Shown here one piece after another: positions 1-5,537 of a stretch of 5,537 bases of DNA; position 1 is the first letter of the stretch; every line of letters starts with the position of its first letter. The notes beneath the pieces are model-generated. The model worked only from the letters and a program-made list of their open reading frames with translations, did no database searches and was not told the origin of the DNA. Source of the stretch: Deltaproteobacteria bacterium (GTDB lineage: Bacteria > Myxococcota_A > UBA9160). Location: assembly GCA_003520425.1 (NCBI GenBank), contig DOUU01000006.1, forward strand, positions 16,435 to 21,971. Reading direction: 5' to 3'. Both the position numbers and the translations under genes were made by a program.

Positions 1-402
1 ACGCATGAGCGCGCGCAGGTCGGGTACGCGGACGTCTCGAATGATGGCTCCGAAGCCTTCCACGATGGCGATCATGCTGAGCGCACGAACGATCGGGTCC
101 CGAACTCCGGCCCGCAGCAGAAGCTTGGCCTGCGCCACGTTCGGGTATTGCGGTGGCAAAAGCGCGCGCGAGATCGTGAGCAGATCCTCACCCTGAGCGG
201 CGAGCCGCGCTTGCCACGCGCGGATCGCGGGCGCGCGGTGGAGGGTGCGGGGCGAGCGATACCGGCCGGCCGAGTCGAAGCCCCCGTGGCAGCGAACCCC
301 GTTCGCGAAGAGGGGCTCGAGGCCCGGTTCCGTGGCCAGGATCTCGTCGGCGGAGTAGGCCACGCGCTCGTCTTGGATCGCTTGGGAGGGAGGCAGCGTC
401 AT
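1..402 (-). CDS. Unrecognised protein, 3' end beyond the left edge
   Basis: I do not recognise this family. The frame opens with ATG at 402-400 and stays open for 134 codons to the window edge, so the C-terminus is missing. A GGGAGA ribosome binding site lies five bases upstream of the ATG (plus positions 408-413). Codon use is G/C-rich at third positions and the protein composition is normal. Visible traits are a Cys-His pair at C38-H39 in the stretch GVRCHGGFD, followed by GRYRSPRT, and a C-terminal half that looks helical (about residues 60-120), including the hydrophobic run ALSMIAIVEGFGAII. There is no signal peptide. It starts 26 bases after the AlgH stop codon on the same strand, so the two are probably co-transcribed. 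A helical metal- or cofactor-binding protein is possible, but only a guess. Confidence 0.8.
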   Translation of the reverse strand, partial: MTLPPSQAIQDERVAYSADEILATEPGLEPLFANGVRCHGGFDSAGRYRSPRTLHRAPAIRAWQARLAAQGEDLLTISRALLPPQYPNVAQAKLLLRAGVRDPIVRALSMIAIVEGFGAIIRDVRVPDLRALMR

Positions 403-428
403 CGCGATCTCCCGCGACCGGTCGCGTC

Positions 429-998
429 CTAGTGCACGCCGGGCGTCGAGACAAGCGTCGAGGGATCCACGCCAAGGCTGCGCACGACGCCCTCCCACAT
501 TTCGTCGGAGGAACTGAAGACGACCTCGGAGCGGAGCGGCGCGACCAGCCAGGCCCCCTGGGCAAGCTCGGCCTCAAGCTGCCCCGGCCCCCAGCCTGCA
601 TAGCCGAGAAAGAGACGGAACCGCTCGGGCGGAGAATTCGCAACGCGCCGAAGTGTCGCAAGCGATCCCGCGAAGTGTAGACCAGGCCCGATCTCGGCCA
701 CCTCCTCCCCGTCTTCGGCGGGCGGGGTCGCGAGGCCCAGTGCGCCAATCAAGAGCCAGCCGGTGTTGGGCTGCACGGGTCCGCCCCACCCGAGATGCGC
801 GACCTCGTCCCCGTGCCACTCGATGCCGAGCGAGCCGCAAAGATCGCCGACGGAGACGTCGGAGCTGCGATTTAAGACGAGGCCGAAGGTCCCCGTCTCG
901 TCATGGTGCACGATCAGCACCACGGTGCGCCGGAAGTTCGGATCGAGGAGCTGCGGCATGGCCACCAACAGGCACGGCGCGAGGGTGTTCTCGTCCAC
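429..998 (-). CDS. AlgH/YqgE family protein (UPF0301)
   Basis: This 189-residue protein has the normal length and motifs of the UPF0301 family (AlgH in Pseudomonas, YqgE in E. coli). The N-terminal strand-forming block contains MPQLLDPNFRRTVVLIV (residues 14-30) and GLVLNR (39-44). A WGGPVQ motif lies at 71-76, and GYAGWGPGQLEAEL at 132-145 is followed by GAWLV. The protein is predicted to be cytosolic. Its biochemical role is not settled; AlgH was named for a link to alginate regulation in Pseudomonas, which need not apply here. The start is GTG at 998-996, because the sequence just before MPQLLDPNF aligns with the usual family N-terminus. GGAG lies only two bases upstream, so initiation may be weak. 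It diverges from the CPBP protease gene, and an unrecognised gene follows 26 bases downstream in the likely operon. Confidence 0.95.
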   Translation of the reverse strand: MDENTLAPCLLVAMPQLLDPNFRRTVVLIVHHDETGTFGLVLNRSSDVSVGDLCGSLGIEWHGDEVAHLGWGGPVQPNTGWLLIGALGLATPPAEDGEEVAEIGPGLHFAGSLATLRRVANSPPERFRLFLGYAGWGPGQLEAELAQGAWLVAPLRSEVVFSSSDEMWEGVVRSLGVDPSTLVSTPGVH

Positions 999-1075
999 GA
1001 CTCCACGGTAGCAGGCAAGGAGCGGCAGGCACCCCGGCCAAAGCAGTACGCTCGCGAGCCGGGGACACTGGGGTC
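999..1075. promoter_or_regulatory. Divergent intergenic region between AlgH and CPBP genes
   Basis: These 77 bases separate two divergent start codons and must hold the 5' signals for both genes unless promoters lie inside the flanking coding sequence. I found no convincing -35/-10 pair on either strand. Just before the CPBP start the sequence is G-rich (GGGGACACTGGGG) but lacks a good GGAGG. The role as a promoter region rests on gene geometry only. Confidence 0.4.
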
Positions 1076-1903
1076 ATGCCTTCCACGAACCTTCGGCGGG
1101 CGCTCACGTGCTGGGCGCTTGCGGTCGGCGCGGCCTTGCTTTTCGCCGTTCTCGCGCCGCGCGCGGGCTCCGCCCTCGAAGCGCTCATGCTGAGTGCGGC
1201 GGCAACCCAGGTCGTGCTTGCGCTTGTGGCCCTTGGCGGAGCCTCGCTGGGCCGCGAGCCGCTCGTAAAGCGACTTGGGCTTGGGGCGAGTGACGCCAGT
1301 CTCGCCACCACGCTCTTGCTCGTCGTCGGCTTTCTCGGCGCCTCCCAGTCCCTGCAGAGCATTCTCGAGCTCGCGCACGTCGGCGAGACCGGGACACTTG
1401 CGCAGCTCGATGCAGCTCTTCTTGGCGTGCGTGGATCGCAGCTGGCTTGGGCAGCCTTGCTCCTCGCTGCGGCCCCCGGTCTCGGCGAGGAACTCTTCGC
1501 GCGCGGCTGGATTCAGCGGGGTCTTGTGCCTTCTCTCGGTCCGCGAGCCGCGGTGCTGATCGCGGCGGCGGCTTTCGGTGCCCTGCACGCCGATCGGGTG
1601 CACTCCGCCGCGGCGTTCGTGCTCGGGCTTTACCTCGGTGCGGTGGTGGAGCTGACGCAGAGTCTGCGCATCTCCATCCTGTGTCACATCACGAACAACC
1701 TGCTGTGGGTGTGGACGGCGGCGTACGCCGCCTCGCTCCCGGCCGGAAAGAGCCCTGCAGCGCAGGTCGCGCTCGGACTGTGTGGCGCCGCCGCCGGCGC
1801 CCTAGGGCTGTGTGTGGCTTTCCGCGGCCGAAGCCTCCGCCGCCGCGTGGCGGCTCATCGCAAGCCAGTGACCGAAGCCGAGGAAGATCCCCAGCAATCC
1901 TAG
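1076..1903 (+). CDS. CPBP family intramembrane glutamic endopeptidase (CAAX/Abi type)
   Basis: This 275-residue polytopic membrane protein belongs to the CPBP (PF02517) family, the glutamic intramembrane proteases that include Rce1. All three signature motifs are present: EELFAR with E138, E139 and R143; FGALH with F167 and H171; and HITNN with H204 and N208. About eight hydrophobic segments are visible, near residues 10-28, 34-55, 77-97, 122-135, 156-170, 177-195, 203-220 and 229-250. The substrate cannot be predicted; bacterial members act in prenyl-protein-like processing, bacteriocin self-immunity or membrane proteostasis. ATG at 1076 is chosen because it begins just before the first basic-then-hydrophobic segment. 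The frame is open much further upstream, but that part is antisense to AlgH. The basic and acidic tail after residue 242 lies antisense to the small membrane protein gene on the other strand. Confidence 0.93.
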   Translation: MPSTNLRRALTCWALAVGAALLFAVLAPRAGSALEALMLSAAATQVVLALVALGGASLGREPLVKRLGLGASDASLATTLLLVVGFLGASQSLQSILELAHVGETGTLAQLDAALLGVRGSQLAWAALLLAAAPGLGEELFARGWIQRGLVPSLGPRAAVLIAAAAFGALHADRVHSAAAFVLGLYLGAVVELTQSLRISILCHITNNLLWVWTAAYAASLPAGKSPAAQVALGLCGAAAGALGLCVAFRGRSLRRRVAAHRKPVTEAEEDPQQS

Positions 1904-1981
1904 CCACAGAACGAGCGTGAAGAAGAGATTGATCCTCCCGTCGCGCGCCGTGGTCTGGTGCCCTTCGGATCCGTGCGCCAT
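1802..1981 (-). CDS. Small single-pass membrane protein (59 aa)
   Basis: I do not recognise a family. The gene encodes 59 residues from ATG at 1981-1979 to TAG at 1804-1802. The protein has a polar His-containing N-terminus (MAHGSEGHQ), a basic and acidic junction (RDGR, residues 13-16), one long hydrophobic helix at about residues 18-42 rich in Leu, Phe, Gly and Trp, and an Ala/Ser/Glu/His tail. Support for a real gene is a strong GGAGGAG ribosome binding site directly before the ATG and a membrane-helix pattern that would be unusual in a shadow frame. Its last 33 codons plus stop overlap the 3' end of the CPBP gene on the other strand. It diverges from the PilZ gene across 202 bases. Small membrane proteins of this size often act as accessory subunits, but no partner is evident here. 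Confidence 0.72.
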   Translation of the reverse strand: MAHGSEGHQTTARDGRINLFFTLVLWLGLLGIFLGFGHWLAMSRHAAAEASAAESHTQP

Positions 1982-2183
1982 GGCTCCTCCGCTTCGCCGG
2001 GGTGAGGGGTTGTTCCAGGCGGGCGCAGCATAACCTGCGAGACGGCACCGCGCAGCCGGACTCCTTGGGCCTGAGGGGCGGACCGCGCCCGCCCGCGGGG
2101 TCCTCGCGCCTACAGATCGCCTCTTGCCAGGCCGATGAAAGCCCCAGGCCGCAGAATCGGCCCGCGCGCGCAGGAAACCGCCC
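1982..2183. promoter_or_regulatory. Divergent intergenic region, small membrane protein / PilZ gene
   Basis: These 202 bases separate two divergent genes and probably hold the promoters of both. The region is very GC-rich apart from a short AT-richer patch near 2028-2034 (GCATAAC). I could not pair any -10-like element with a well-spaced -35, and I see no tRNA, clear operator palindrome or riboswitch-like fold. AGGAAA at about 2172-2177 is the likely ribosome binding site of the PilZ gene. Confidence 0.45.
1984..1990 (-). promoter_or_regulatory. Ribosome binding site of the small membrane protein
   Basis: On the minus strand this reads GGAGGAG, ending two bases before the ATG; the GGAGG core is four bases from it. 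It is one of the best Shine-Dalgarno matches in the window and selects this ATG over the long upstream open frame. Confidence 0.7.
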
Positions 2184-3347
2184 ATGACAGCGTCCTCACC
2201 CGCGGTGCTTCTGCTCGACGATGGAGAGCTGGGCGAGGCCCGGGCTCTGCTCGAGGAGCTCGGCACCGATTTTGTCCATCTGCGCGGCCAGAGTGGTCCA
2301 GCCCCCCTGCCGCTGCCTCGGGTCCTCCTCATTGCGTCGGCGCGCCGTGCCGTTGCCCTCGCCCAGGAGAAAAGCGCGCCGGGACCGCGCTCGGGCTCCC
2401 CCCTTCATCCCTGGGACGCCGCTGCGCAGGGGCGGGGCGAGGGGCGACGGCCCGTCGCCATGGTGATTGCGAGCGAGGACTCGCCCACCCTTCGGGGCAT
2501 GCTGCGGGAGGGGGGGTTCGACGTGCTGCTGCGCCAGCCCGTCCACCCGACGGTCCTGCGCCTGCTCGTGCTGCGGGCGCTTTACCAGGGGCCGGAAAAG
2601 CGCCGCGAAGAACGCCTCGCACTCGGGGACTCGGTGGTGTACCGGGCCGGACCGCTCGAACGCCGCGCTCTCCTTGTGGACCTCTCGCGGGCGGGCTGCC
2701 GCCTGATCTCCCCGTATGGAGCCCGACGAGGCACGCGGATCGCGGTCGAGCTGCCGTCGGAGGACGGGGCGCCGCTTCTCCTCGAGGGCCACGTCTTGCG
2801 CAGCGCACCCGCGCGCGAGGGCGCGAGCGATCGCGAAGTCGCGATCGGCATCGAGTTCGAGGCGCTCTCGCCTTTGGCGCGCGAGCGCCTGGAGGCGATG
2901 GTCCGCCGGCGCGCCCTCGCCGCGCAGTCTGCGGACCCCGAGCCCGAACCGCAGGAGCCCGCAGCGGGCCCGAGTGAACGACGCCGCCACCCCCGCGGCT
3001 CTTACCCGAGGCGAGTCCAGGTGCTCGAGGACGAGGCGAGCCGGGTTCTCATGGGGCGCGACCTTTCGGTAAGCGGAATGCGCATTGATCCCCACCCCGG
3101 CCTCGAGCTCGGAGCAGACCTACGGCTTGCAGTGTATGCAGGGATGCGGGAGGAGCCATTCCTACTGCGTGCGAAGGTGGTGCGCGCGGGGCCGGAGGGC
3201 GCTGTGGCCCTGCGTTTCGAGGACGTCCCGGAGGAAGCGGCGCGACGCCTCGAAGCCCTGGTCGCGGCTCTGCCGCCGGTGGAATCGCTCGACGACGGCG
3301 AGGCGGGCTCGCTGGGTGCGGTCGTCGCCGAAATCCTGCCGCGCTGA
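2184..3347 (+). CDS. Receiver-like N-terminus with two PilZ domains
   Basis: This 387-residue cytosolic protein is a probable cyclic-di-GMP effector. Residues 1-137 resemble a degenerate response-regulator receiver: AVLLLDD near the N-terminus and a closing GFDVLLRQPVHPTVLRLLVLRAL block in which the usual Lys-Pro is Gln-Pro. I see no clear phospho-acceptor aspartate. The first PilZ domain spans about 138-240, with R140xxxR144 and DLSRAG (D166, S168, G171). The second spans about 265-360, with R267xxxR271 and DLSVSG (D293, S295, G298). Both therefore keep the RxxxR and D/NxSxxG ligand-binding motifs. A Glu/Pro-rich linker (about 250-264) joins them. ATG at 2184 has AGGAAA seven bases upstream. 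It stands alone on its strand before the promoter of the next small gene. The output (motility, exopolysaccharide or other) cannot be told from the sequence. Confidence 0.93.
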   Translation: MTASSPAVLLLDDGELGEARALLEELGTDFVHLRGQSGPAPLPLPRVLLIASARRAVALAQEKSAPGPRSGSPLHPWDAAAQGRGEGRRPVAMVIASEDSPTLRGMLREGGFDVLLRQPVHPTVLRLLVLRALYQGPEKRREERLALGDSVVYRAGPLERRALLVDLSRAGCRLISPYGARRGTRIAVELPSEDGAPLLLEGHVLRSAPAREGASDREVAIGIEFEALSPLARERLEAMVRRRALAAQSADPEPEPQEPAAGPSERRRHPRGSYPRRVQVLEDEASRVLMGRDLSVSGMRIDPHPGLELGADLRLAVYAGMREEPFLLRAKVVRAGPEGAVALRFEDVPEEAARRLEALVAALPPVESLDDGEAGSLGAVVAEILPR

Positions 3348-3359
3348 TTGCTCCGCGGC

Positions 3360-3388
3360 TTGGCGTCCCTCCGCTCCTCGGTTATAAA
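3360..3388 (+). promoter_or_regulatory. Sigma70-like promoter of the basic micro-protein gene
   Basis: TTGGCG at 3360-3365 and TATAAA at 3383-3388 are separated by 17 bases, the optimal spacing for a housekeeping promoter. The -10 matches TATAAT at five of six positions and the -35 matches TTGACA at four of six. It is a conspicuous AT island in very GC-rich sequence. Transcription would start near 3395, leaving a leader of roughly 25 bases before the ATG at 3421. Confidence 0.7.
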
Positions 3389-3420
3389 GCGGACCCGACG
3401 ATCTCACGACGGAGCGTCCG

Positions 3421-3525
3421 ATGGCCCGCAGCAAGAGCAAGCAGAAGATCAAACGCCAGCGCCACAATGTGAAACGCAAGCGGCGACTCGCTCGAAAGAA
3501 GGCGGCGGCGAAGGAGAAGTCTTAG
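3421..3525 (+). CDS. Extremely basic 34-residue micro-protein
   Basis: The gene encodes 34 residues from ATG at 3421 to TAG at 3523-3525. Seventeen residues are Lys or Arg, there is one His and only one acidic residue (E32), with no hydrophobic core; it begins MARSKSKQKIKRQRHN and continues with KRKRR and ARKK clusters. GGAG lies about six bases before the ATG, and a well-formed promoter sits just upstream. It looks like an RNA-binding or ribosome-associated peptide, comparable in size and charge to accessory ribosomal proteins such as bTHX, bL37 or the COX24-like bS22, but I do not see the sequence signature of any of these. A DNA-binding peptide is the alternative. It lies between the PilZ gene and a convergent ABM-domain gene. 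Existence as a gene is well supported; the function is an inference from composition. Confidence 0.78.
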   Translation: MARSKSKQKIKRQRHNVKRKRRLARKKAAAKEKS

Positions 3526-3538
3526 GGCTCCCGCCCTA
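3523..3538. terminator. Small hairpin spanning two convergent stop codons
   Basis: TAGGGC at 3523-3528 and GCCCTA at 3533-3538 form a perfect 6-bp stem around the loop TCCC. The left arm begins with the TAG stop of the basic micro-protein, and the right arm contains the TAG stop of the ABM gene read on the minus strand. There is no T-run on either side, so it is not a canonical intrinsic terminator; a weak bidirectional terminator is possible. Confidence 0.4.
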
Positions 3539-3823
3539 CGTCACTTCTTCGAGCGTCTCGATCTTCGGCGCCGCCGCGAGGCAAGGCATGAGGCGCGGCA
3601 TCGCCGCGCGGAAATGCTCGGACGACGAGTGGGCAGCGAGGGCTGCCCGGTCCACGTAGCGCTCGAGCACCACGTAGGTCCGCTCTCCTTTGCCGCGATG
3701 AAGGGCATAGAGTCCACAGCCGGTCTCGTTGGCGAGGGTCTTGGCCGCGAGATCCTTCATCACCGCTTCGAACTCAGCTTCCTTCCCTTCTTTGACCTCA
3801 AGCGTCGCGATCACTGCGACCAT
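3536..3823 (-). CDS. Antibiotic biosynthesis monooxygenase (ABM) domain protein
   Basis: This 95-residue protein matches the small dimeric alpha+beta barrel ABM family (PF03992; relatives include YgiN-type quinol monooxygenases). Landmarks are the first strand VAVIATLEVKEGKEAEFE (residues 2-19), the block ETGCGLYALHR (33-43), then YVVLERYVDRAALAAH (50-65) and the following SSEHFRAAMP (67-76). These correspond to the family's conserved E-x-GC-x-x-Y, E-x-Y and H-x-x-x-x-H-F elements. ABM proteins are usually cytosolic and may oxidise quinone-like aromatics without a cofactor, but many members have no proven substrate. ATG at 3823 is preferred to a more upstream GTG because GGAGGAA lies three bases before it and because the family starts at this first strand. 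It lies downstream of the transpeptidase gene on the same strand across 232 bases, so co-transcription is uncertain. Confidence 0.93.
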   Translation of the reverse strand: MVAVIATLEVKEGKEAEFEAVMKDLAAKTLANETGCGLYALHRGKGERTYVVLERYVDRAALAAHSSSEHFRAAMPRLMPCLAAAPKIETLEEVT

Positions 3824-4055
3824 GCCTTCCTCCGTGCGCCGGGAGCGGGGCGCCGCCGCCGATCCTCCCCATTGGAGCACCGGTAGCACCGATTGTCGGG
3901 CCTCACGAATCCTCTCTCGCGGCGCCGGCGCGCGCCACCTCGAAAACTGCCCGCATCACAGGCCCCGCCGCCTTCGGACCGGCGACGCCTCCGCGCCTTG
4001 AGCCCTTCCTTTTGAAGCGCCCACGCTGAGGCTCGAGGCGAGGCGCAACACCGTG
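3824..4055. other. Intergenic gap between transpeptidase and ABM genes
   Basis: These 232 bases lie between two minus-strand genes. I see no supported coding frame, tRNA or clear terminator with a T-run. Short GC-rich inverted repeats occur, such as GGCGC at 3921-3925 with GCGCC at 3932-3936, but these are common by chance at this base composition. The ABM promoter may lie here; a GACAAT-like -10 near 3893-3898 on the minus strand has no good -35. Confidence 0.4.
3827..3833 (-). promoter_or_regulatory. Ribosome binding site of the ABM-domain gene
   Basis: On the minus strand this reads GGAGGAA, three bases before the ATG (the GGAGG core is five bases away). It decides the start at 3823 over an in-frame GTG at 3889 that would add 22 residues of low-complexity sequence. 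Confidence 0.7.
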
Positions 4056-5537
4056 TCACCCGCCCCGCGCATGGAGTCGGTGGTGGCGCGAATGGCGCGA
4101 TGCGTGGCGAGTGGGGTGGTCGCCGGAGGCCGCCGCGGAGCTCGTGGAGGCGTCGCTGCAAGTCGCTCCCGACTCGCAGAAATAGGAGCGCAGCACTTCG
4201 CCCGCGATTTGCGAGGCATGGAGCCAGTAGCGCTGCTGGAGCACCACCACGACGGCGATTGCCACGCTCGGATGGTCGGCGGGCGCCACGCCCGTGAACC
4301 ACTCGTAGCGCCCGGCCGGGTCCGTCCCGTTCAGGCTGCCCGTTTTGCCGGCAACCTGGATGGAGCCGAGCAGGGGGTTCCCGCCGCGATCGTGGAAGCC
4401 GCGCCGGGCGGTACCGCTCACGGTGGTCTCGACGAGCATCGAGCGCAGCTCCTCTGCCAGCGCCGGCGTCATCACCTGCCGAGGTGCGTGGTGGGGGGGC
4501 AACTCAAGCTCGCGCCCCTGGGCGTCGGTTGCGTGCTCGATCCACCAAGGGTCGACGATCTGGCCTTCGGCGAGGCTCGCCCCGAGCTGGACGGCATGGA
4601 GCGGCGTGATCCAGGTGCCCCAAAGCCCGCAACCGAGGCGGCCCAGGTCGTAGAGGTCCGCGCCGGGATCGACCGTGCCCGCGGCGTGGCCCGGAGCCGG
4701 CGGCCGCAGGAAGCCGAAACGCTTGATGGCGTCGACCATCGCGTCGGTCCCGAGGGTGTGGACCGCAAGCTGCGCGAAGCACTGGTTGTTCGAGGTGGCG
4801 AGCGCGCGCTCGAGCGTCACGGTCTGACCCCGGCGCGGGGGATTGATGCGCGCCGGAGTGAGCTGGTAGGGGCTGCCGAGAAAGTGGCACGGCTGCTCCG
4901 CACGCTCGCGGTCATGGTGCAGCGCAGCCGCGGCAGTAACCACTTTGATGAGCGACGCCGCGGGGTAGGTACGGTTCGGTGGAAACCGCTGGGTATCACT
5001 CGACACGTAAGCGAGGAGCCGACCCGTCGCGGGGTCCATCACGATGATGTTGGCGAGCTGGACGCCTCTCTCAGAAAGGAGATCGAAGATGCGGCGCGTT
5101 AACTGAGGGTCGAACGTGTACTCGACCTTGACCGGGCTCGCGATTGCCGTCTCTGTGGGCGGGCTCGGCAAGAGCTCGAACAGGGAATCGTCGTCGTGGG
5201 CTGCGTCTGCGCCACGCGCAACGAGCGCGGCCGCGGGCTCCAAGACGTCGCGGGTCACGGGAAGGTGCGCCAAGAGCTCGGCGGGAAGGGGCTCGGGCTC
5301 TTCCTTCGGCGGCGGGGCGAGCCCGACCTCGGGGGCTCCGTGTTGGGCCGCGGACTGCGGTGAAGGGGAAACGGGCGCCGCCGCAGTGGGCTGCGGATTC
5401 GAGCCCGCGCTCACCCGACGGGCCAGAAGTGTCCCGAACGCGCTCAGGCTCGCTGCGAGCGCCGCCAAGGTGAGCCATCCGCGCAACAGCAGGCGTCGGC
5501 GGCGCCTGCCACGGGTCGGCCGGACCGGTCGCGGCTC
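4056..5537 (-). CDS. Penicillin-binding transpeptidase, 5' end beyond the right edge
   Basis: The visible 493 residues contain a complete penicillin-binding transpeptidase domain (PF00905), which would cross-link peptidoglycan in the periplasm. Counting from the window edge, the active-site motifs are S195-L-I-K198 (SxxK), S249-N-N251 (SxN) and K398-T-G400 (KTG). The N-terminus has an arginine cluster (R11-R15) followed by one membrane segment at about 20-38, then a Pro/Ala/Glu-rich linker to about 125. No glycosyltransferase (GT51) domain or class B dimerisation domain is visible, so this is a single-domain membrane-anchored transpeptidase. After the domain comes C454-x5-C460 and a His/Arg-rich tail. 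A TTG at 5486 could serve as a start, but it has no ribosome binding site and would lose the basic cluster, so I treat the gene as truncated by the window. The stop is TGA at 4058-4056. A D,D-carboxypeptidase or beta-lactamase-like role is less likely. Confidence 0.93.
   Translation of the reverse strand, partial: EPRPVRPTRGRRRRRLLLRGWLTLAALAASLSAFGTLLARRVSAGSNPQPTAAAPVSPSPQSAAQHGAPEVGLAPPPKEEPEPLPAELLAHLPVTRDVLEPAAALVARGADAAHDDDSLFELLPSPPTETAIASPVKVEYTFDPQLTRRIFDLLSERGVQLANIIVMDPATGRLLAYVSSDTQRFPPNRTYPAASLIKVVTAAAALHHDRERAEQPCHFLGSPYQLTPARINPPRRGQTVTLERALATSNNQCFAQLAVHTLGTDAMVDAIKRFGFLRPPAPGHAAGTVDPGADLYDLGRLGCGLWGTWITPLHAVQLGASLAEGQIVDPWWIEHATDAQGRELELPPHHAPRQVMTPALAEELRSMLVETTVSGTARRGFHDRGGNPLLGSIQVAGKTGSLNGTDPAGRYEWFTGVAPADHPSVAIAVVVVLQQRYWLHASQIAGEVLRSYFCESGATCSDASTSSAAASGDHPTRHASRHSRHHRLHARGG

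Noticed and set aside
653..1075. Upstream extension of the CPBP reading frame by 141 codons
   Set aside because: The extension is antisense to AlgH and is Arg/Pro-rich; the CPBP protein begins naturally at the ATG at 1076.
914..1687. Minus-strand open frame of 257 codons
   Set aside because: It is antisense to the CPBP gene with all three protease motifs and then overlaps AlgH in another frame; charged low-complexity composition.
2135..2977. Plus-strand open frame of 280 codons overlapping the PilZ gene
   Set aside because: Out of frame with the PilZ protein, very rich in Arg, Gly, Pro and Ala, no domain; shadow frame.
2196..3095. Minus-strand open frame of 299 codons
   Set aside because: It lies antisense to the two-PilZ-domain protein, with Arg/Ala/Gln-rich composition and no motifs; a GC-driven shadow.
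3338..3359. GCCGCG / CGCGGC inverted repeat after the PilZ stop, as a terminator
   Set aside because: The 6-bp stem has a 10-base loop and no T-run, and it abuts the -35 element of the next gene; such GC repeats arise often by chance here.
4888..4902. TGGCAC-like sigma54 promoter element
   Set aside because: The TGGCAC half has no properly spaced TTGCW half and lies inside the transpeptidase coding sequence.
4053..5102. Long plus-strand open frame of 349 codons
   Set aside because: It is entirely antisense to the transpeptidase with all its catalytic motifs, has Arg/Gly/Ala-rich composition and no recognisable domain; long shadow frames are expected at this GC content.
1..5537. tRNA, rRNA, CRISPR arrays, insertion sequences or attachment sites
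   Set aside because: I looked on both strands for clover-leaf-like segments, regularly spaced repeats, transposase motifs and terminal inverted repeats, and found none that could be supported.

Overview
The window is a very GC-rich chromosomal stretch with densely packed genes and strong G/C preference at third codon positions. The mix of genes is ordinary bacterial cell-envelope and signalling content: an AlgH/YqgE protein, a CPBP membrane protease, a two-PilZ-domain protein, an antibiotic biosynthesis monooxygenase (ABM)-fold protein and a penicillin-binding transpeptidase. A PilZ protein with a degenerate receiver-like N-terminus fits a deltaproteobacterial or Myxococcota-like organism. 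That assignment is an inference from style, not from a marker gene. I see no integrase, transposase, CRISPR array, tRNA or rRNA, and nothing that looks recently acquired.

Layout, left to right. A minus-strand pair comes first: the AlgH/YqgE gene (998 down to 429), then after 26 bases an unrecognised gene that runs off the left edge (402 down to 1). Divergent from it, across 77 bases, is a plus-strand CPBP intramembrane protease (1076-1903). Its 3' end overlaps by 102 bases, tail to tail, a minus-strand gene for a 59-residue single-pass membrane protein (1981 down to 1802). A 202-base divergent intergenic region follows, then a plus-strand PilZ protein (2184-3347). A sigma70-like promoter then precedes a 34-codon gene for an extremely basic peptide (3421-3525). 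This meets the minus-strand ABM-domain gene (3823 down to 3536) tail to tail, with both stop codons inside one small perfect hairpin. Last is a minus-strand penicillin-binding transpeptidase whose 5' end lies beyond the right edge (5537 down to 4056).

No obvious pathway links all the genes. The most interesting items are the two small genes. One encodes a 34-residue peptide in which 17 residues are Lys or Arg; it has its own promoter and ribosome binding site and resembles accessory ribosomal or nucleic-acid-binding micro-proteins. The other is the 59-residue membrane protein, which has a strong ribosome binding site and is encoded partly antisense to the protease. I do not see a multi-gene novel system here.
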